The notes under the pieces are model-generated. The model ran no database searches. It was not told the DNA's origin and was given only the letters and a program-made list of their open reading frames with translations. Below are positions 37,965 through 49,326 of a stretch of DNA of 64,000 nt, piece by piece (the first letter of the stretch is position 1; the number at the start of each line of letters is the position of its first letter). Origin of the DNA: Methylobacterium adhaesivum (GTDB lineage Bacteria; Pseudomonadota; Alphaproteobacteria; Rhizobiales; Beijerinckiaceae); NCBI RefSeq assembly GCF_022179065.1, contig NZ_BPQD01000014.1, positions 62,001 through 126,000 on the forward strand, given 5' to 3'. The translations under genes were made by a program, and so were the position numbers.

Positions 37965-40333
37965 GACTGCATCTCCGCGATTGGGGGGGCCGTCCGCGCG
38001 GCGCCCTTCTCATCCTGCGCGGAGGGTGTGCCCTCCGGCGTCGTTGGCCCTGGCGTGGGCCGATCCTGCGGGACCTGATGGTCCTGGGGAACTTGCGGCA
38101 CCCGCATCCGCACGCGTCCGCCCCGTCCCTCGGGGTTGTCGTTCAGTTCGATCCCGCCACCGTGCTCCTCGAGCACCTTGCTAACGATGGCGAGGCCGAG
38201 GCCGGTGCCGCCCTCGCGGGTGGTCATATAGGGCTCGAGGAGGCGCTGGCGCCCCTCGGCGGGAAATCCCTTGCCGTTGTCCGTGACCTCGATGACCGCG
38301 AACCCCTCCTCCAGGACGAGGCGGACATCGACCTTGCCCTTGCCGAGATCGGCTTCCGGCACGGCCTGCACCGCCTCGACAGCGTTCTTGAGGATGTTGG
38401 TGATGGCCTGCGACAGCAGGCGGATGTCGAAGGCGGCGACCACCTTGTCCGTTCCGGCCTCCGTGAAGGTGAAGTCCATGTCCGGATGGGCGACGCGCAT
38501 CATGAACAGGTTCTGCCGCGTGATCTCGCTGAGATCGTTCTGGGCGATGGCCGGTTTCGGCATCCGCGCGAACGACGAGAATTCATCGACCATGCGCTTG
38601 ATCTCGTCCACCTGCCGGATGATCGTCGCCGTGCACTGGTCGAACACGTCCTTGTCCGCGACGATCACTTTTCCGTATTTGCGCCGGATGCGCTCGGCCG
38701 AGAGCTGAATCGGCGTCAGGGGATTCTTGATCTCGTGGGCGATGCGGCGCGCCACATCCGCCCAGGCCGAGGTGCGCTGGGCCGAGACGAGGTCGGTGAT
38801 GTCGTCCAGCGTCACCACGAAGCCGCGGGCACCGCCCTGCGCCTGCTCGCTCGTGACGCGGACCGTCACCGTACGCTCGCGCCCGTCGCGGGTGAGCTGG
38901 ATCTGCTGTTGCAGGGCGCGCTGGCGCCCCTCGCCGCCCTCGGGGAACAGGGGGGCGAGTTCCGGCACCGCCTGGATCAGGGGCTGGCCGACGATGGCGT
39001 TCGCGGTCAGGCCGAGGGTGCGCTCCACGGAAGGGTTGGCGATGGTGACGCGGCCCGACGCGTCGACGCCGATGACCCCGGGCGAGACACCCGAGAGCAC
39101 GGCCTCGGTGAAGCGGCGGCGCCGGTCGATGAGGTCGCTCGCCGCCGTCAGCCCGTCGTGCTGGCGCCTGAGCTCCTGGGTCATCTTGTTGAAGCTCTCG
39201 GACAGGTGCGCGAGGTCGCCGTCGCTCTTGTGGGCGGGAACCTGGGCGTAGAAGTTGCCCGACGCGACCTGATCGGCGGCGTTGATGAGGCGACGGATGG
39301 GCGCCACGAAGCGGTTGGCGAAGTTCAGCCCGAACCACACCGCCGACAGCAGGGCGATGAGGGCGATGAGCACGAACACCGAGGCGAAGCTGATCTGGAT
39401 CGAGCGCTTCAGGGAATCGTAGGTGAGGTACTCGGCCGCCGCCGCCCGCGACACGCCCGGGAACTCGATGGCGAGCTGGCTCACCTCGCGCTGCACGAGG
39501 AGCACGGCGCCGTCATAGGCGGGCATCCGCAGGAGGGCGGCAAAGATGCGGCCCTCGCTCGGCACGAGGCAGATAGGATCGTTGGATTTCGCCGCGTCGT
39601 CGAAGGCGGCGGCCGAGGGCAGGCGCCGGTCCTTCAGGACCTCGATCTGGGCCCGCGCCACCACGGTGTCGGGGCCGCGCATGATCTCGGCGATGGGCAA
39701 GCCGAGCGCCGTGGCCCGGGTGGTGAGGAAGCTTTCGAACCATTGCCGGTTGACGTCGAAGTTCGGCCGCGCCCGCGTCAGGTCGTCGGCGAGGATCCGG
39801 ATCTCGCGGGCGAGCGACTGGCACTGGTTCTCCTGATAGGCGTCGGCCACCTCGACGGATTTCAGCACCACGTCGCGTACCCGGTCGGTGAAGCCCAGCG
39901 ACAGGCCCCGGTCGATGGTCACCGCCGCCACCACGGCCAGCAGCACGGTCGGCAGGATCGCGATGAGGGAGAACAGGCCGACGATCCGGGTGTGGAGCCG
40001 TGCCACCGCCGCGTTGGTGCGCCGGGCATGCAGGAAGACGCGCGCCTCCCAGGCGATGATGACGATGAGGCCGAGCACCAGCACGACGTTGATGCCCAGC
40101 AGCGTCAGGCCCACGGTGGGTGTGGGCGTGACCTTGAGCACGCCGGCGAGGATGAGGAAGGTGGCGATGGCCGAGACGAGGGCGGTGACCACCACCAGGG
40201 CGCCGACCCAGCCGGGCCCGCGCGGCGGCGGCCTGAGGGCAACCGGTTCGACACCTGTTTCCCCTGGCGTTCCGGCCGTGCCGGACACCCCGTCGTAAAC
40301 CCCCGATGTCCGGAAACGCTGCAGCCACGGCAT
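37961..40333 (-). CDS. ntrY: Nitrogen-regulation sensor histidine kinase NtrY
   Basis: A 790-residue membrane kinase partner of NtrX. Three or four membrane segments lie in the first 370 residues around a periplasmic region, followed by HAMP (NRFVAPIRRLINAADQVASG), a PAS domain (SPGVIGVDASGRVTIANPS), the phosphoacceptor His in [21 protein letters not shown], and the ATPase motifs NILKNAVEAV, VTDNGKGF and GGTGLGLAIV. The C-terminus is a Pro-rich tail. ATG 40333 fits family starts; the frame extends to 40450 without support. In most relatives ntrY directly follows ntrC; here about 6.4 kb separates them. Confidence 0.95.
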   Translation of the reverse strand: MPWLQRFRTSGVYDGVSGTAGTPGETGVEPVALRPPPRGPGWVGALVVVTALVSAIATFLILAGVLKVTPTPTVGLTLLGINVVLVLGLIVIIAWEARVFLHARRTNAAVARLHTRIVGLFSLIAILPTVLLAVVAAVTIDRGLSLGFTDRVRDVVLKSVEVADAYQENQCQSLAREIRILADDLTRARPNFDVNRQWFESFLTTRATALGLPIAEIMRGPDTVVARAQIEVLKDRRLPSAAAFDDAAKSNDPICLVPSEGRIFAALLRMPAYDGAVLLVQREVSQLAIEFPGVSRAAAAEYLTYDSLKRSIQISFASVFVLIALIALLSAVWFGLNFANRFVAPIRRLINAADQVASGNFYAQVPAHKSDGDLAHLSESFNKMTQELRRQHDGLTAASDLIDRRRRFTEAVLSGVSPGVIGVDASGRVTIANPSVERTLGLTANAIVGQPLIQAVPELAPLFPEGGEGRQRALQQQIQLTRDGRERTVTVRVTSEQAQGGARGFVVTLDDITDLVSAQRTSAWADVARRIAHEIKNPLTPIQLSAERIRRKYGKVIVADKDVFDQCTATIIRQVDEIKRMVDEFSSFARMPKPAIAQNDLSEITRQNLFMMRVAHPDMDFTFTEAGTDKVVAAFDIRLLSQAITNILKNAVEAVQAVPEADLGKGKVDVRLVLEEGFAVIEVTDNGKGFPAEGRQRLLEPYMTTREGGTGLGLAIVSKVLEEHGGGIELNDNPEGRGGRVRMRVPQVPQDHQVPQDRPTPGPTTPEGTPSAQDEKGAARTAPPIAEMQS

Positions 40334-40511
40334 GGCTGATGCAACGCCACAACAGTGTGGCGAAATTAATACGAATTGGGCCGACAGAGGTGGTTTGCCC
40401 CGCCCGTCGGAGAAACGCCAAGGCTGTGAGATGCGGTATCGCGCTTGCATCCAACGGCCATCGACGCCTCTAAGAATACATTATTTCCAGCTCATCCCAT
40501 CAGAGATCCCC

Positions 40512-42110
40512 ATGCCCGACACCCCCGTCTTCGCGCACGCCGCCGTGGCCGCGCCCCATCGGCTCGCGGCTGAGGCCGGGCAGCATGTCCTCGCCCAGGG
40601 CGGCAACGCCATCGAGGCCATGGCGGCCATGGCGGCGACCATCGCGGTGGTCTACCCGCACATGAACGGCATCGGCGGCGATGGATTCTGGCTCGTGCGC
40701 GAGCGCGGCGGCCGGGTGCGCGGCATCGAGGCCTGCGGCCCGGCGGGGTCCCTCGCCACGATTCGGCGCTACCGCGAAAAGGGCTACGACGTGCTGCCGT
40801 CGCGGGGGGCCGACGCGGCCTTGACCGTGGCGGGCGCCATCGGCGGCTGGGCACTCGCCCTTGATCTCGCCAAGGCGCTCGGCGGGCGCCTGCCCCTCGA
40901 GACGCTTCTGGCCCACGCGATCCGACATGCCCGCGACGGCGTCGCGGTCTCGCCCTCGGAGGCGCGCTACGTCCCGAAGGAAATCGACACCCTTCACGAT
41001 CAGCCGAACTTTTCGGCGACGTTCCTCGATGACGGAAAACCCTTCGCCGCCGGGGCGATCCGGCGCCTGCCGGCGCTGGCCGACACCCTGGCGCAGCTCG
41101 CCCATGCGGGGCTCGACGACTTCTACCGGGGCGACCTCGGCCGCGAGATCGCCGCCGACCTCGACCGGCTCGGCTCGCCCGTGACCCGCGCCGACCTCGA
41201 AGCCTACGCCCCGCGCGAGCGACAGCCCCTGACCCTGCGCCGGCGCGACGCCACCCTCTACAACTTCCCGCCCCCGACCCAGGGGATCGCTGCGCTGCTC
41301 ATCCTCGGGATCTTCGACCGCCTGAAGATCGACCGGCCCGAGACCACGGCGCACTACCACGGGCTCATCGAGGCGACGAAGCGGGCCTTCGCGATCCGCG
41401 ACCGCATCGTCACGGATTTCGACCGTCTCACCGTCGATCCGCAGAGCTTCCTCGACGCCGCCCGCCTCGACGGCGAGGCCGCCGCCATCGACATGAGACG
41501 GGCCGCGACCCTACCCCTACGCAATCCCGGCGAGGGCGATACCGTGTGGATGGGGGCCATCGACGGGGACGGGCTGGCCGTCTCCTACATCCAGTCGATC
41601 TACTGGGAGTACGGCTCCGGCGTCGTGCTGCCGAAGACCGGCATCCATTGGCAGAACCGTGGCACGTCGTTCTCCCTCGATCCGAAGGCGGTGAACCCCC
41701 TCGAGCCCGGCCGGCGCCCGTTCCACACCCTGATCCCGGCGCTGGCCTGCTTCGACGACGGCCGGGTGATGGCCTACGGGTCCATGGGCGGCGATGGCCA
41801 GCCCCAGTTCCAGGCTCAGATCTTTGCGCGGTACGCCGATTACGGCATGAGCCCCGCCGCCGCCGTCGATGCGCCGCGCCTCCTCTACGGCCGGACCTGG
41901 GGCGCGGAATCCCTCACCGTGAAGGTCGAGGACCGGTTCGATCCGGCCTGCATCGCGGCTCTGCGCTCCATGGGGCACGCGGTGGAGGAACTCGGCGGCG
42001 CCTACATCGATTCCCTGGGACATGCCGGCATGCTGGTGCGCCACCCCGGCAACGGCCGCATCGAAGCCGTGCACGATCCGCGCTCGGACGGGGGATCGGA
42101 AGGGTTGTAG
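40512..42110 (+). CDS. Gamma-glutamyltransferase-family protein
   Basis: A 532-residue Ntn-hydrolase of the gamma-glutamyltransferase/cephalosporin-acylase family. It lacks an obvious signal peptide (MPDTPVFAHAAVAAPHRLA), so it is probably cytoplasmic. The early GGNAIEAMAAMAAT and MNGIGGDGFWLV match the family's N-terminal signature. Self-cleavage would occur before the Thr in GEGDTVWMGAIDGDG, which then becomes the nucleophile. Downstream GTSFSL and MGGDGQPQFQAQ are conserved. Likely role: cleaving gamma-glutamyl or related amides. It is divergent from ntrY and 44 bases ahead of a methyltransferase gene. Confidence 0.85.
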   Translation: MPDTPVFAHAAVAAPHRLAAEAGQHVLAQGGNAIEAMAAMAATIAVVYPHMNGIGGDGFWLVRERGGRVRGIEACGPAGSLATIRRYREKGYDVLPSRGADAALTVAGAIGGWALALDLAKALGGRLPLETLLAHAIRHARDGVAVSPSEARYVPKEIDTLHDQPNFSATFLDDGKPFAAGAIRRLPALADTLAQLAHAGLDDFYRGDLGREIAADLDRLGSPVTRADLEAYAPRERQPLTLRRRDATLYNFPPPTQGIAALLILGIFDRLKIDRPETTAHYHGLIEATKRAFAIRDRIVTDFDRLTVDPQSFLDAARLDGEAAAIDMRRAATLPLRNPGEGDTVWMGAIDGDGLAVSYIQSIYWEYGSGVVLPKTGIHWQNRGTSFSLDPKAVNPLEPGRRPFHTLIPALACFDDGRVMAYGSMGGDGQPQFQAQIFARYADYGMSPAAAVDAPRLLYGRTWGAESLTVKVEDRFDPACIAALRSMGHAVEELGGAYIDSLGHAGMLVRHPGNGRIEAVHDPRSDGGSEGL

Positions 42111-42154
42111 ACACCGGCCCGGCGCCCTTTCGCGCGGCAGAGATCGAGACCCCC

Positions 42155-43027
42155 ATGGCGGCAGCGGACCTCACCCAGGCCGAATACTGGAACGGCGAGG
42201 CGGGCCGGCGCTGGGCAAGCCATCAGGCGACGTTCGACGGGGTCTTTGCCCCCCTGACCGAACGCCTGTTCGCGGGCGCCGACCTCCACCCCGGTGAAAC
42301 CGTGCTCGATATCGGCTGTGGCGCCGGGGCCACCACCCTGCGGGCGGCCGAGGCCGTCGGCCCGTCCGGCCGCGTGACCGCCGTCGACGTGTCCGCGCCC
42401 CTTCTCGCGGCCACGGCCGAACGGGTCGCGGCGCGGCCGGCCGGGGGCGGCGCCATCGCCCTCGTCGAGGCGGACGCGCAGACCCACGCCTTCGCGCGCG
42501 GCGCCTTCGACCGGGTGATCTCGCGGTTCGGGATCATGTTCTTCGACGAGTCCGTCGCGGCGTTCACGAACCTCCATGCCGCCCTTCGCCCCGGGGGCCG
42601 TCTCGCGATCCTGTGCTGGCGGACGCTGGCCGAGAATGCCTGGATCGCCCATCCCCTCGACCTCGTCCGGTCCCTGGTGCCGGAGCCCGCGCCGACCCCA
42701 CCCGACGCCCCCGGCCCGTTCCGCTTCGCCGAACCCGAACGGCTCTCCGGCATCCTCGCGGTGGCGGGGTTCCGCGACATCGCCTTCACGCCTGTGGACG
42801 AGGTCCTGGTGCTCGGACGGTCGGATTCGGGGGAGGCCCGCGCGGCGGCCGAGGCGGCGGCTGCCTTCTCCCTCGACCTCGGACCCGCCTCCCGCCTCGT
42901 GCGCGACCAGCCTCCCGAGATCCGCGACCAAGCCTTCGCGCGGGTCCAGGCCGATTTCGAGGCCCGTGCGCGCGACGGGGCCGTGCGCCTTGCCGCCGCC
43001 TGCTGGCTCGTCACCGCTGTCCGATGA
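42155..43027 (+). CDS. Class I SAM-dependent methyltransferase
   Basis: A 290-residue methyltransferase. Motif I is VLDIGCGAGATTLRAAE, an acidic residue ends the next strand (VTAVDVSAPLL), and DRVISRFGIMFFDESVAAF followed by LRPGGRLAILCWR completes the fold of the UbiE/arsenite-methyltransferase-like group with a long C-terminal lid. ATG 42155 lies 44 bases after the gamma-glutamyltransferase stop, so the two may be cotranscribed. Substrate unknown. Confidence 0.8.
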   Translation: MAAADLTQAEYWNGEAGRRWASHQATFDGVFAPLTERLFAGADLHPGETVLDIGCGAGATTLRAAEAVGPSGRVTAVDVSAPLLAATAERVAARPAGGGAIALVEADAQTHAFARGAFDRVISRFGIMFFDESVAAFTNLHAALRPGGRLAILCWRTLAENAWIAHPLDLVRSLVPEPAPTPPDAPGPFRFAEPERLSGILAVAGFRDIAFTPVDEVLVLGRSDSGEARAAAEAAAAFSLDLGPASRLVRDQPPEIRDQAFARVQADFEARARDGAVRLAAACWLVTAVR

Positions 43028-43170
43028 GGCGTCTGCCTGCTCGATGGGCAGGGTTGAGCGTATTCGTGCTGCGGTCCCGGATGAGTACGACCCCCGTGAA
43101 GCAGTCGTGGAGTTGTCGTGCTCCGGCTGGCACGGCCCGTGCTTAACGCACTCCGGCTCAGGAGTGTATT

Positions 43171-44445
43171 ATGGATACGATCGTCTCTCGACAGCGCTGG
43201 CTCCAACTCGGCCTCGGCCTTCTCGCCATGATGGCGATTTCGAGTCCGCAATACGTGTGGACGCTCTTTACCAAACCCCTGATGGCGACCACGGGGGCGA
43301 CGCTTGCCGCCATCCAGGTCACTTTCACCGTCGTCATCGTGCTGCAGACATTCTTCTCGCCGGTGCAGGGCTACCTCATCGAGCGGTTCAGCCCGAAGGT
43401 GATGATCGCGCTCGGCGCCGCCCTGTCGGGCCTCGGCTGGGTGCTCGCCGCCCGCGTCGACACCCTGTGGGGGCTCTACGCCACCTACGGGCTGTTCTGC
43501 GGGTTGGGCACCGGCATCGTCTACGTGGGCATCGTCGGCCTGATGGTGAAGTGGTTTCCCGACCGGCGGGGCTTCGCCGTCGGCGTCGTGGCGGCCGGCT
43601 ACGGCATGGGCGCATTGCTCACCACCTTCCCGATCACCAACATGATGGCGGCGTCGGGCTACCGTGAGACCCTGACCACCTTCGGGATCATCCTCGGCCT
43701 CGTCGGCGTGCTGGCGGCCTTGGGCCTGCGCGCGCCCCGCCCTGGTGAGGCTCTTCCGGCCCCGGCCCGCAACCTCTCGACCTGCGTCCACGACACGGCG
43801 CCGAAGGAGATGCTGCGCACGCCCCTATTCTGGCTCATGTTCGTGATGATGACGATGATGTCGACGGGCGGCCTCATGGTGGTGGCCCAGTTCGCCTCCT
43901 TCGCCCGCGACTTCGGCGTCGCCGACGCCCTGGTGTTCGGCTTCGCCGCCCTGCCCTTCGCCTTGACCTTCGACCGCATCACCAACGGTCTGACCCGCCC
44001 GTTCTTCGGCTGGGTCTCCGACCGGATCGGCCGCGAGAAGACCATGGCCATCGCCTTCGCGGCGGAGGCCGGCGCCATCGCGCTGATGCTGGTATTCCGC
44101 GAGAACGCCTACGCCTTCGCCCTCCTGTCGGGCGTGGTGTTCTTCGCCTGGGGCGAGATCTTCTCCCTGTTCCCGTCGCTCCTGACCGACACCTTCGGGA
44201 CGAAGCACGCCACGACGAATTATGGCTTCCTCTACATGGCGCAGGGCGTCGGCTCGTTACTTGGTGGCCCCGTGGCGGCGATGATCTACGCCGCGCAGGG
44301 TTCGTGGATCCCGGTCTTCGGCATCGCCATCGGCCTCGACCTTCTCACGGCGGCGCTGGCCTGGTTCGTTCTGCGGCCCATGCGCCGGGAATGGCTCGGG
44401 CTCGGCGGCGCCCCGGCGCCCCTGGGCAAGCCCGCCCTGGCCTGA
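43171..44445 (+). CDS. MFS transporter, oxalate/formate antiporter (OFA) family
   Basis: A 424-residue carrier with twelve predicted membrane segments. Family marks include QYVWTLFTKPLM in the first helix, GYLIERFSPK in loop 2-3, YGLFCGLGTGIVY, MVKWFPDRRGFAVG and, in the second half, GWVSDRIGREKTM. These fit the oxalate/formate antiporter group. In a methylotroph an oxalate or formate carrier makes sense, but the substrate is inferred from the family. No oxalate-decarboxylation genes lie beside it. A strong terminator follows. Confidence 0.85.
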   Translation: MDTIVSRQRWLQLGLGLLAMMAISSPQYVWTLFTKPLMATTGATLAAIQVTFTVVIVLQTFFSPVQGYLIERFSPKVMIALGAALSGLGWVLAARVDTLWGLYATYGLFCGLGTGIVYVGIVGLMVKWFPDRRGFAVGVVAAGYGMGALLTTFPITNMMAASGYRETLTTFGIILGLVGVLAALGLRAPRPGEALPAPARNLSTCVHDTAPKEMLRTPLFWLMFVMMTMMSTGGLMVVAQFASFARDFGVADALVFGFAALPFALTFDRITNGLTRPFFGWVSDRIGREKTMAIAFAAEAGAIALMLVFRENAYAFALLSGVVFFAWGEIFSLFPSLLTDTFGTKHATTNYGFLYMAQGVGSLLGGPVAAMIYAAQGSWIPVFGIAIGLDLLTAALAWFVLRPMRREWLGLGGAPAPLGKPALA

Positions 44446-44470
44446 GGCGGCGCGCCCATCCACGCGCAGC

Positions 44471-44500
44471 AAAACGGCGGGGCTCGCGCCCCGCCGTTTT
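44471..44500. terminator. Bidirectional intrinsic terminator
   Basis: AAAACGGCGGGG (44471-44482) and CCCCGCCGTTTT (44489-44500) form a 12-bp perfect stem with flanking A and T runs, so it works in both directions, between the MFS carrier and the minus-strand small genes. Confidence 0.9.
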
Positions 44501-44549
44501 GATTCGTGTCATACGATGGCGCGTACCCGACGGGCTTGGAAGAGCCTGC

Positions 44550-44648
44550 TCAGGAGCTCAGGAAAGCCTGCGACGCCCCCACGAGGGTGAAAGCTAGGCC
44601 GCCGGCGAAGGCGGCGCCCATGGCGTAGGAGAAACCCTTCAGCAGCAT
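44550..44648 (-). CDS. Possible 32-residue membrane peptide
   Basis: A short minus-strand frame from ATG 44648 to TGA at 44550. It encodes one hydrophobic helix (MLLKGFSYAMGAAFAG at the start, then LAFTLVGASQAFL) with one Lys near the N-terminus, as in single-span small membrane proteins. AAGG lies about 11 bases upstream. It sits 22 bases after the stop of the exported small protein gene on the same strand and before the bidirectional terminator, so it could share that transcript. Support is modest. Confidence 0.4.
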   Translation of the reverse strand: MLLKGFSYAMGAAFAGGLAFTLVGASQAFLSS

Positions 44649-44670
44649 GACGACACCGGCCTTGCCGGGA

Positions 44671-44928
44671 TCAGCAGCGGTTGCCGCCCGAGGTCTGGCC
44701 GTACTGCTGCACCGGGAAGTTCTGCTGATTCGCGTTGCCTTCGGCGGCCGAGCTCATCGCGCAGGAATAGGGAGAACGAGACTCCGGGGCAGCGTAGATC
44801 GTACCGGTGGTCTCGATCTCGTTGGCAAAACCCGTGTAACGAGTCGGCCGGTCGAGGGCCATGGCCGACGTGGCGGAAGCAACACCAAGAACGAGGGCGG
44901 CGGTGGCGGCGGCGATACGGTTCATCAT
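44671..44928 (-). CDS. Small exported protein
   Basis: An 85-residue protein with a signal peptide (cleavage likely after TSAMA). The mature part of about 60 residues is polar, rich in Ser, Asn and Gln, and has two Cys (YSCAMSS and the C-terminal residue) that could pair. No family is recognised. The start codon is doubled (ATG ATG); ribosome-site complementarity is weak. Confidence 0.6.
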   Translation of the reverse strand: MMNRIAAATAALVLGVASATSAMALDRPTRYTGFANEIETTGTIYAAPESRSPYSCAMSSAAEGNANQQNFPVQQYGQTSGGNRC

Positions 44929-45132
44929 GGCTTGTTAATAATCCCTTGATCAGTCTGCACTGCGGTAGCGGTGCGTTCGTTGCTGTCTGATACTGATATA
45001 GGGCCTCGTTCTCCGCCATGACGTGTCGCCGCGCACGCGGCAACATGGATTAGAGTCCCTGACGAAAACGCCCGGATACCGCCGGCCCCGGCCCCCGGTA
45101 CGACGGCGCAGCGGGCGTCTCGTCAGAGAGGG

Positions 45133-46506
45133 TCAGAAGCCGCCGATGCCGCTGCCCCAGGCGGCGGGTACGCGCTCGGGCGGGCGAGGCGCCTCCGGCC
45201 AGTTCACGGCGTAGAGGGGAAGGCCGCGGGTGTCGTCGCATTCGGACGGGGGCAACGCCGTCAGGGCGAGGTTCGAGCGCACCGCCGGACCGAGCAGTTG
45301 CAGGAAGGTTTGCGAAGCCGAGAGCGTCAGGTTCTCGGCCTTGGCCCGGGCCTCGATCCGCGCGAGCGTGTTCATCGCCTGCCCGAGGACGGTGAATTCG
45401 GCGCGATGGCCGTCGTCGAACACCCCGACGAGCACCTCGCCGCAATGAAGGGCCATGGTGATCCGCAACGTCGGTCGCCCTTCCCGGGCGCGCTCCTCGT
45501 TCAGGCTGCCGAGACGGGCGAGGATGGCGCGCCCGCAGGCGAGAGCCGCATGGGCCTGGGCCTGCGGCCGCCCGGCGACGAACTGGGCGAGGATGCCGTC
45601 GCCGACGTACTTGTCGACGATGCCGCCATGCTCCGTCACCGTCTCGTGGGTCAGGGCCCGGACATCGAGGAGCGCGCGCACCACCTCCTCCTGAGCATGG
45701 TCGCGGGTGAAGGCGGAGAAGCCGCGCACATCGAGGGCGAACAGGCAGGCGTGGCGCGAGCGGACCGCTTCGAGGCCGGCATTCTCGAGTTCGCCGACCA
45801 CGCGGGTGGGCACGAACCGCGCGAGCGCGGTGCGCTCGCGCTCCATCCTGAGGGCGGTGGTCACGGCCGAGCGCAGGCGCCGCACCCCATCGATGACCAC
45901 GAGGCTCGCGGCCATGAAGGTGAGGAGCCCCGGTACCTCCTCGGCGAGGGTGACGTGGGGGCCGAGCAGCGCGCTGTCCGGATCGACGAGGGCGAGCACG
46001 ATGGTGCTGCCCCAGGCGAGGCTGACGAGGCCGGAGAACACGGCGGTGTGCAGCACCCGCATGCTCAGGCCCGTCTGGAGCAGGAGCAGGAAGGCCGGCA
46101 GGCGGCTCACCGCCGTGGCGGTCTCGCCGGTTTCCACCGCGCCGACGATCATGTGTTCGACCACGAGGAACAGGGCGACGCCGGCGTTGAGGAGCGTCGC
46201 GGTCCAGGCGAGCCATTCCGGATCGGCCGAGGTTTCCGGATCGGTGCCGCCGTACTCGCGGCGCCGGCCGCGATAGGCCTCGCGCCAGTCGGCGATGCCG
46301 AGGCAGATCGAGCAAACGGCGTAGACGACAAGGACGATCCAGTGATTGACCGTGTGGGTCGATCCATCGAACCCCTGCGCGGTGGCGAGCAGGACCAGCA
46401 CGATGACGAGGTGCAGCACGAGGGAGCGCCGGCCCGAGGCGGTCTGGACCAGCCGCATGACGGTGGGGTCGCCCTGGGCCGGGCGGCGGGGTGTGGAGAA
46501 ACGCAT
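45133..46506 (-). CDS. Membrane-bound class III adenylate/guanylate cyclase
   Basis: A 457-residue protein. Five or six membrane segments fill the first 220 residues (for example LVLHLVIVLVLLATAQGF and LLTFMAASLVVIDGV). The cyclase homology domain follows, with metal-binding Asp in ALDVRGFSAFT and KYVGDGILAQF and transition-state residues in VLGQAMNTLARIEARAK. It should convert ATP (or GTP) to the cyclic nucleotide. ATG 46506 has GGAG upstream; ATG 46458 is possible. It lies between ntrC and the small exported protein gene on the same strand. No effector gene is adjacent. Confidence 0.87.
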   Translation of the reverse strand: MRFSTPRRPAQGDPTVMRLVQTASGRRSLVLHLVIVLVLLATAQGFDGSTHTVNHWIVLVVYAVCSICLGIADWREAYRGRRREYGGTDPETSADPEWLAWTATLLNAGVALFLVVEHMIVGAVETGETATAVSRLPAFLLLLQTGLSMRVLHTAVFSGLVSLAWGSTIVLALVDPDSALLGPHVTLAEEVPGLLTFMAASLVVIDGVRRLRSAVTTALRMERERTALARFVPTRVVGELENAGLEAVRSRHACLFALDVRGFSAFTRDHAQEEVVRALLDVRALTHETVTEHGGIVDKYVGDGILAQFVAGRPQAQAHAALACGRAILARLGSLNEERAREGRPTLRITMALHCGEVLVGVFDDGHRAEFTVLGQAMNTLARIEARAKAENLTLSASQTFLQLLGPAVRSNLALTALPPSECDDTRGLPLYAVNWPEAPRPPERVPAAWGSGIGGF

Positions 46507-46716
46507 GAGGCTCCGGATGGAGAAGCGGGTGGGCCGGTCCCTTACATTGGGGCCCGGTTCGGGCCAGAGGAGGGACGCCGCGGCGCCACGTTCCGGCCCG
46601 CAGGGCGGTGTCGGGCGGCGAAGGCCTTTCGACCCGGCCTGTCATGAACGCGCAGGTAAGCCCTCGTCATCCGGCCGGGGGCTTTCGATCACGCCATCGT
46701 CATGCGCGGCGCGGCG

Positions 46717-48177
<1,461 letters not shown>

Positions 48178-48186
48178 GAGGCTGCT

Positions 48187-49326
48187 CTACAGCTCCGCGC
48201 TGGATTCGCGCCCGTCGCGGGCGCTCGACATGGGAAGGAGAAGGCGGAAGGTGGTGCGGCGCGGGGCGGGATCGCACTCCACGATGCCCCCGTGATCGCC
48301 GACGATCTTGGCGACCAAAGCAAGTCCCAGGCCGGAGCCTTGGACTTTAGTGGTGACGAACGGATCGAACAGGTCCGGCAGGAGGTCGGCGGTGACGCCC
48401 GGGCCGTTGTCGCGCACCGCCACCTCGATGGGCAGGCTGACGCGCTCGCGCGAGCCCGGGATCTGCAGGCGCAGGCCCGTGCGGAAGGCCGTCGACAGGG
48501 TGATCTCGCCGTCCACCGTATCGGCCCCGATGGCCTCGGCGGCGTTCTTCACGAGGTTGAGGATCACCTGGATGAGCTGGTCGCGGTTGGCGCGCACGGG
48601 CGGCAGGGACGGATCGTAGGTTTCGACGAACCGGATGTGGCGGGCGAAGCCCGACTGGGCCGAGCGCTTCACCTGATCGAGAACGCCGTGGACGTTGACG
48701 GCGGTGTGCTCTACCGGTCGCTCGTCGCCGAACAGCTCCATGCGCTCGACGATGCGCACGATCCGGTCGGATTCGTCGCAGATGAGCCGGGTGAGGAGGC
48801 GGTCGTCGTCGGTGGCCACCTGCTCGAGGAGTTGGGCGGCGCCGCGGATGCCGGCCAGCGGATTCTTGATCTCGTGGGCCAGCATGGCGCCGAGCGCCAC
48901 CATGGAGCGGGCGGCCCCCCGGTGGGTGAGCTGGCGCGTCATCTTGTCGGCGATGGTGCGCTCCTGGAGCATGAGCACCACGGGGCCGGCCTCGTCACCG
49001 AGCGGCGTGGCGAACACGTCGACGCTGCGCTCTTGCCCTGAGCGCGGCTGCACGAGTTCGACCCCGTATTCGCTCACGCTGGCCCGGCGCCGGCGCACCT
49101 CCGCCACCAGGGCCGAGATGGGCGAGGCGAACGGGATGATGTCCGTGAGGCGCCGGCGCTGCATCAGCCGCGCGGAGTGATCGAAGAACGTTTCGGCGGC
49201 GTGGTTCACGTGCAGGATTCGGTCGTCCACCCCGATGGTGAGCACCGGCAGCGGCAGGGCGTTGATGACCGCCTCGCTCGTGGGGGCGCCGATGGGCGGC
49301 CCGTCGAACTCGTCCTGGCCCGTCAT
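48187..49326 (-). CDS. ntrB: Nitrogen regulation sensor kinase NtrB
   Basis: A 379-residue soluble kinase/phosphatase for NtrC, normally controlled by PII proteins. It has a PAS domain ([21 protein letters not shown]), the phosphoacceptor His in [19 protein letters not shown], and ATPase motifs [18 protein letters not shown] and GSGLGLALV. There are no membrane segments. ATG 49326 overlaps the dusB stop by four bases (ATGA), so its translation is coupled to dusB, the standard dusB(nifR3)-ntrB-ntrC order in alphaproteobacteria. Confidence 0.96.
   Translation of the reverse strand: MTGQDEFDGPPIGAPTSEAVINALPLPVLTIGVDDRILHVNHAAETFFDHSARLMQRRRLTDIIPFASPISALVAEVRRRRASVSEYGVELVQPRSGQERSVDVFATPLGDEAGPVVLMLQERTIADKMTRQLTHRGAARSMVALGAMLAHEIKNPLAGIRGAAQLLEQVATDDDRLLTRLICDESDRIVRIVERMELFGDERPVEHTAVNVHGVLDQVKRSAQSGFARHIRFVETYDPSLPPVRANRDQLIQVILNLVKNAAEAIGADTVDGEITLSTAFRTGLRLQIPGSRERVSLPIEVAVRDNGPGVTADLLPDLFDPFVTTKVQGSGLGLALVAKIVGDHGGIVECDPAPRRTTFRLLLPMSSARDGRESSAEL

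Noticed and set aside
38078-40339. A 753-codon plus-strand frame opposite ntrY
   Set aside because: Antisense shadow with His/Asp/Gly-rich low-complexity translation; ntrY on the other strand has all kinase motifs.
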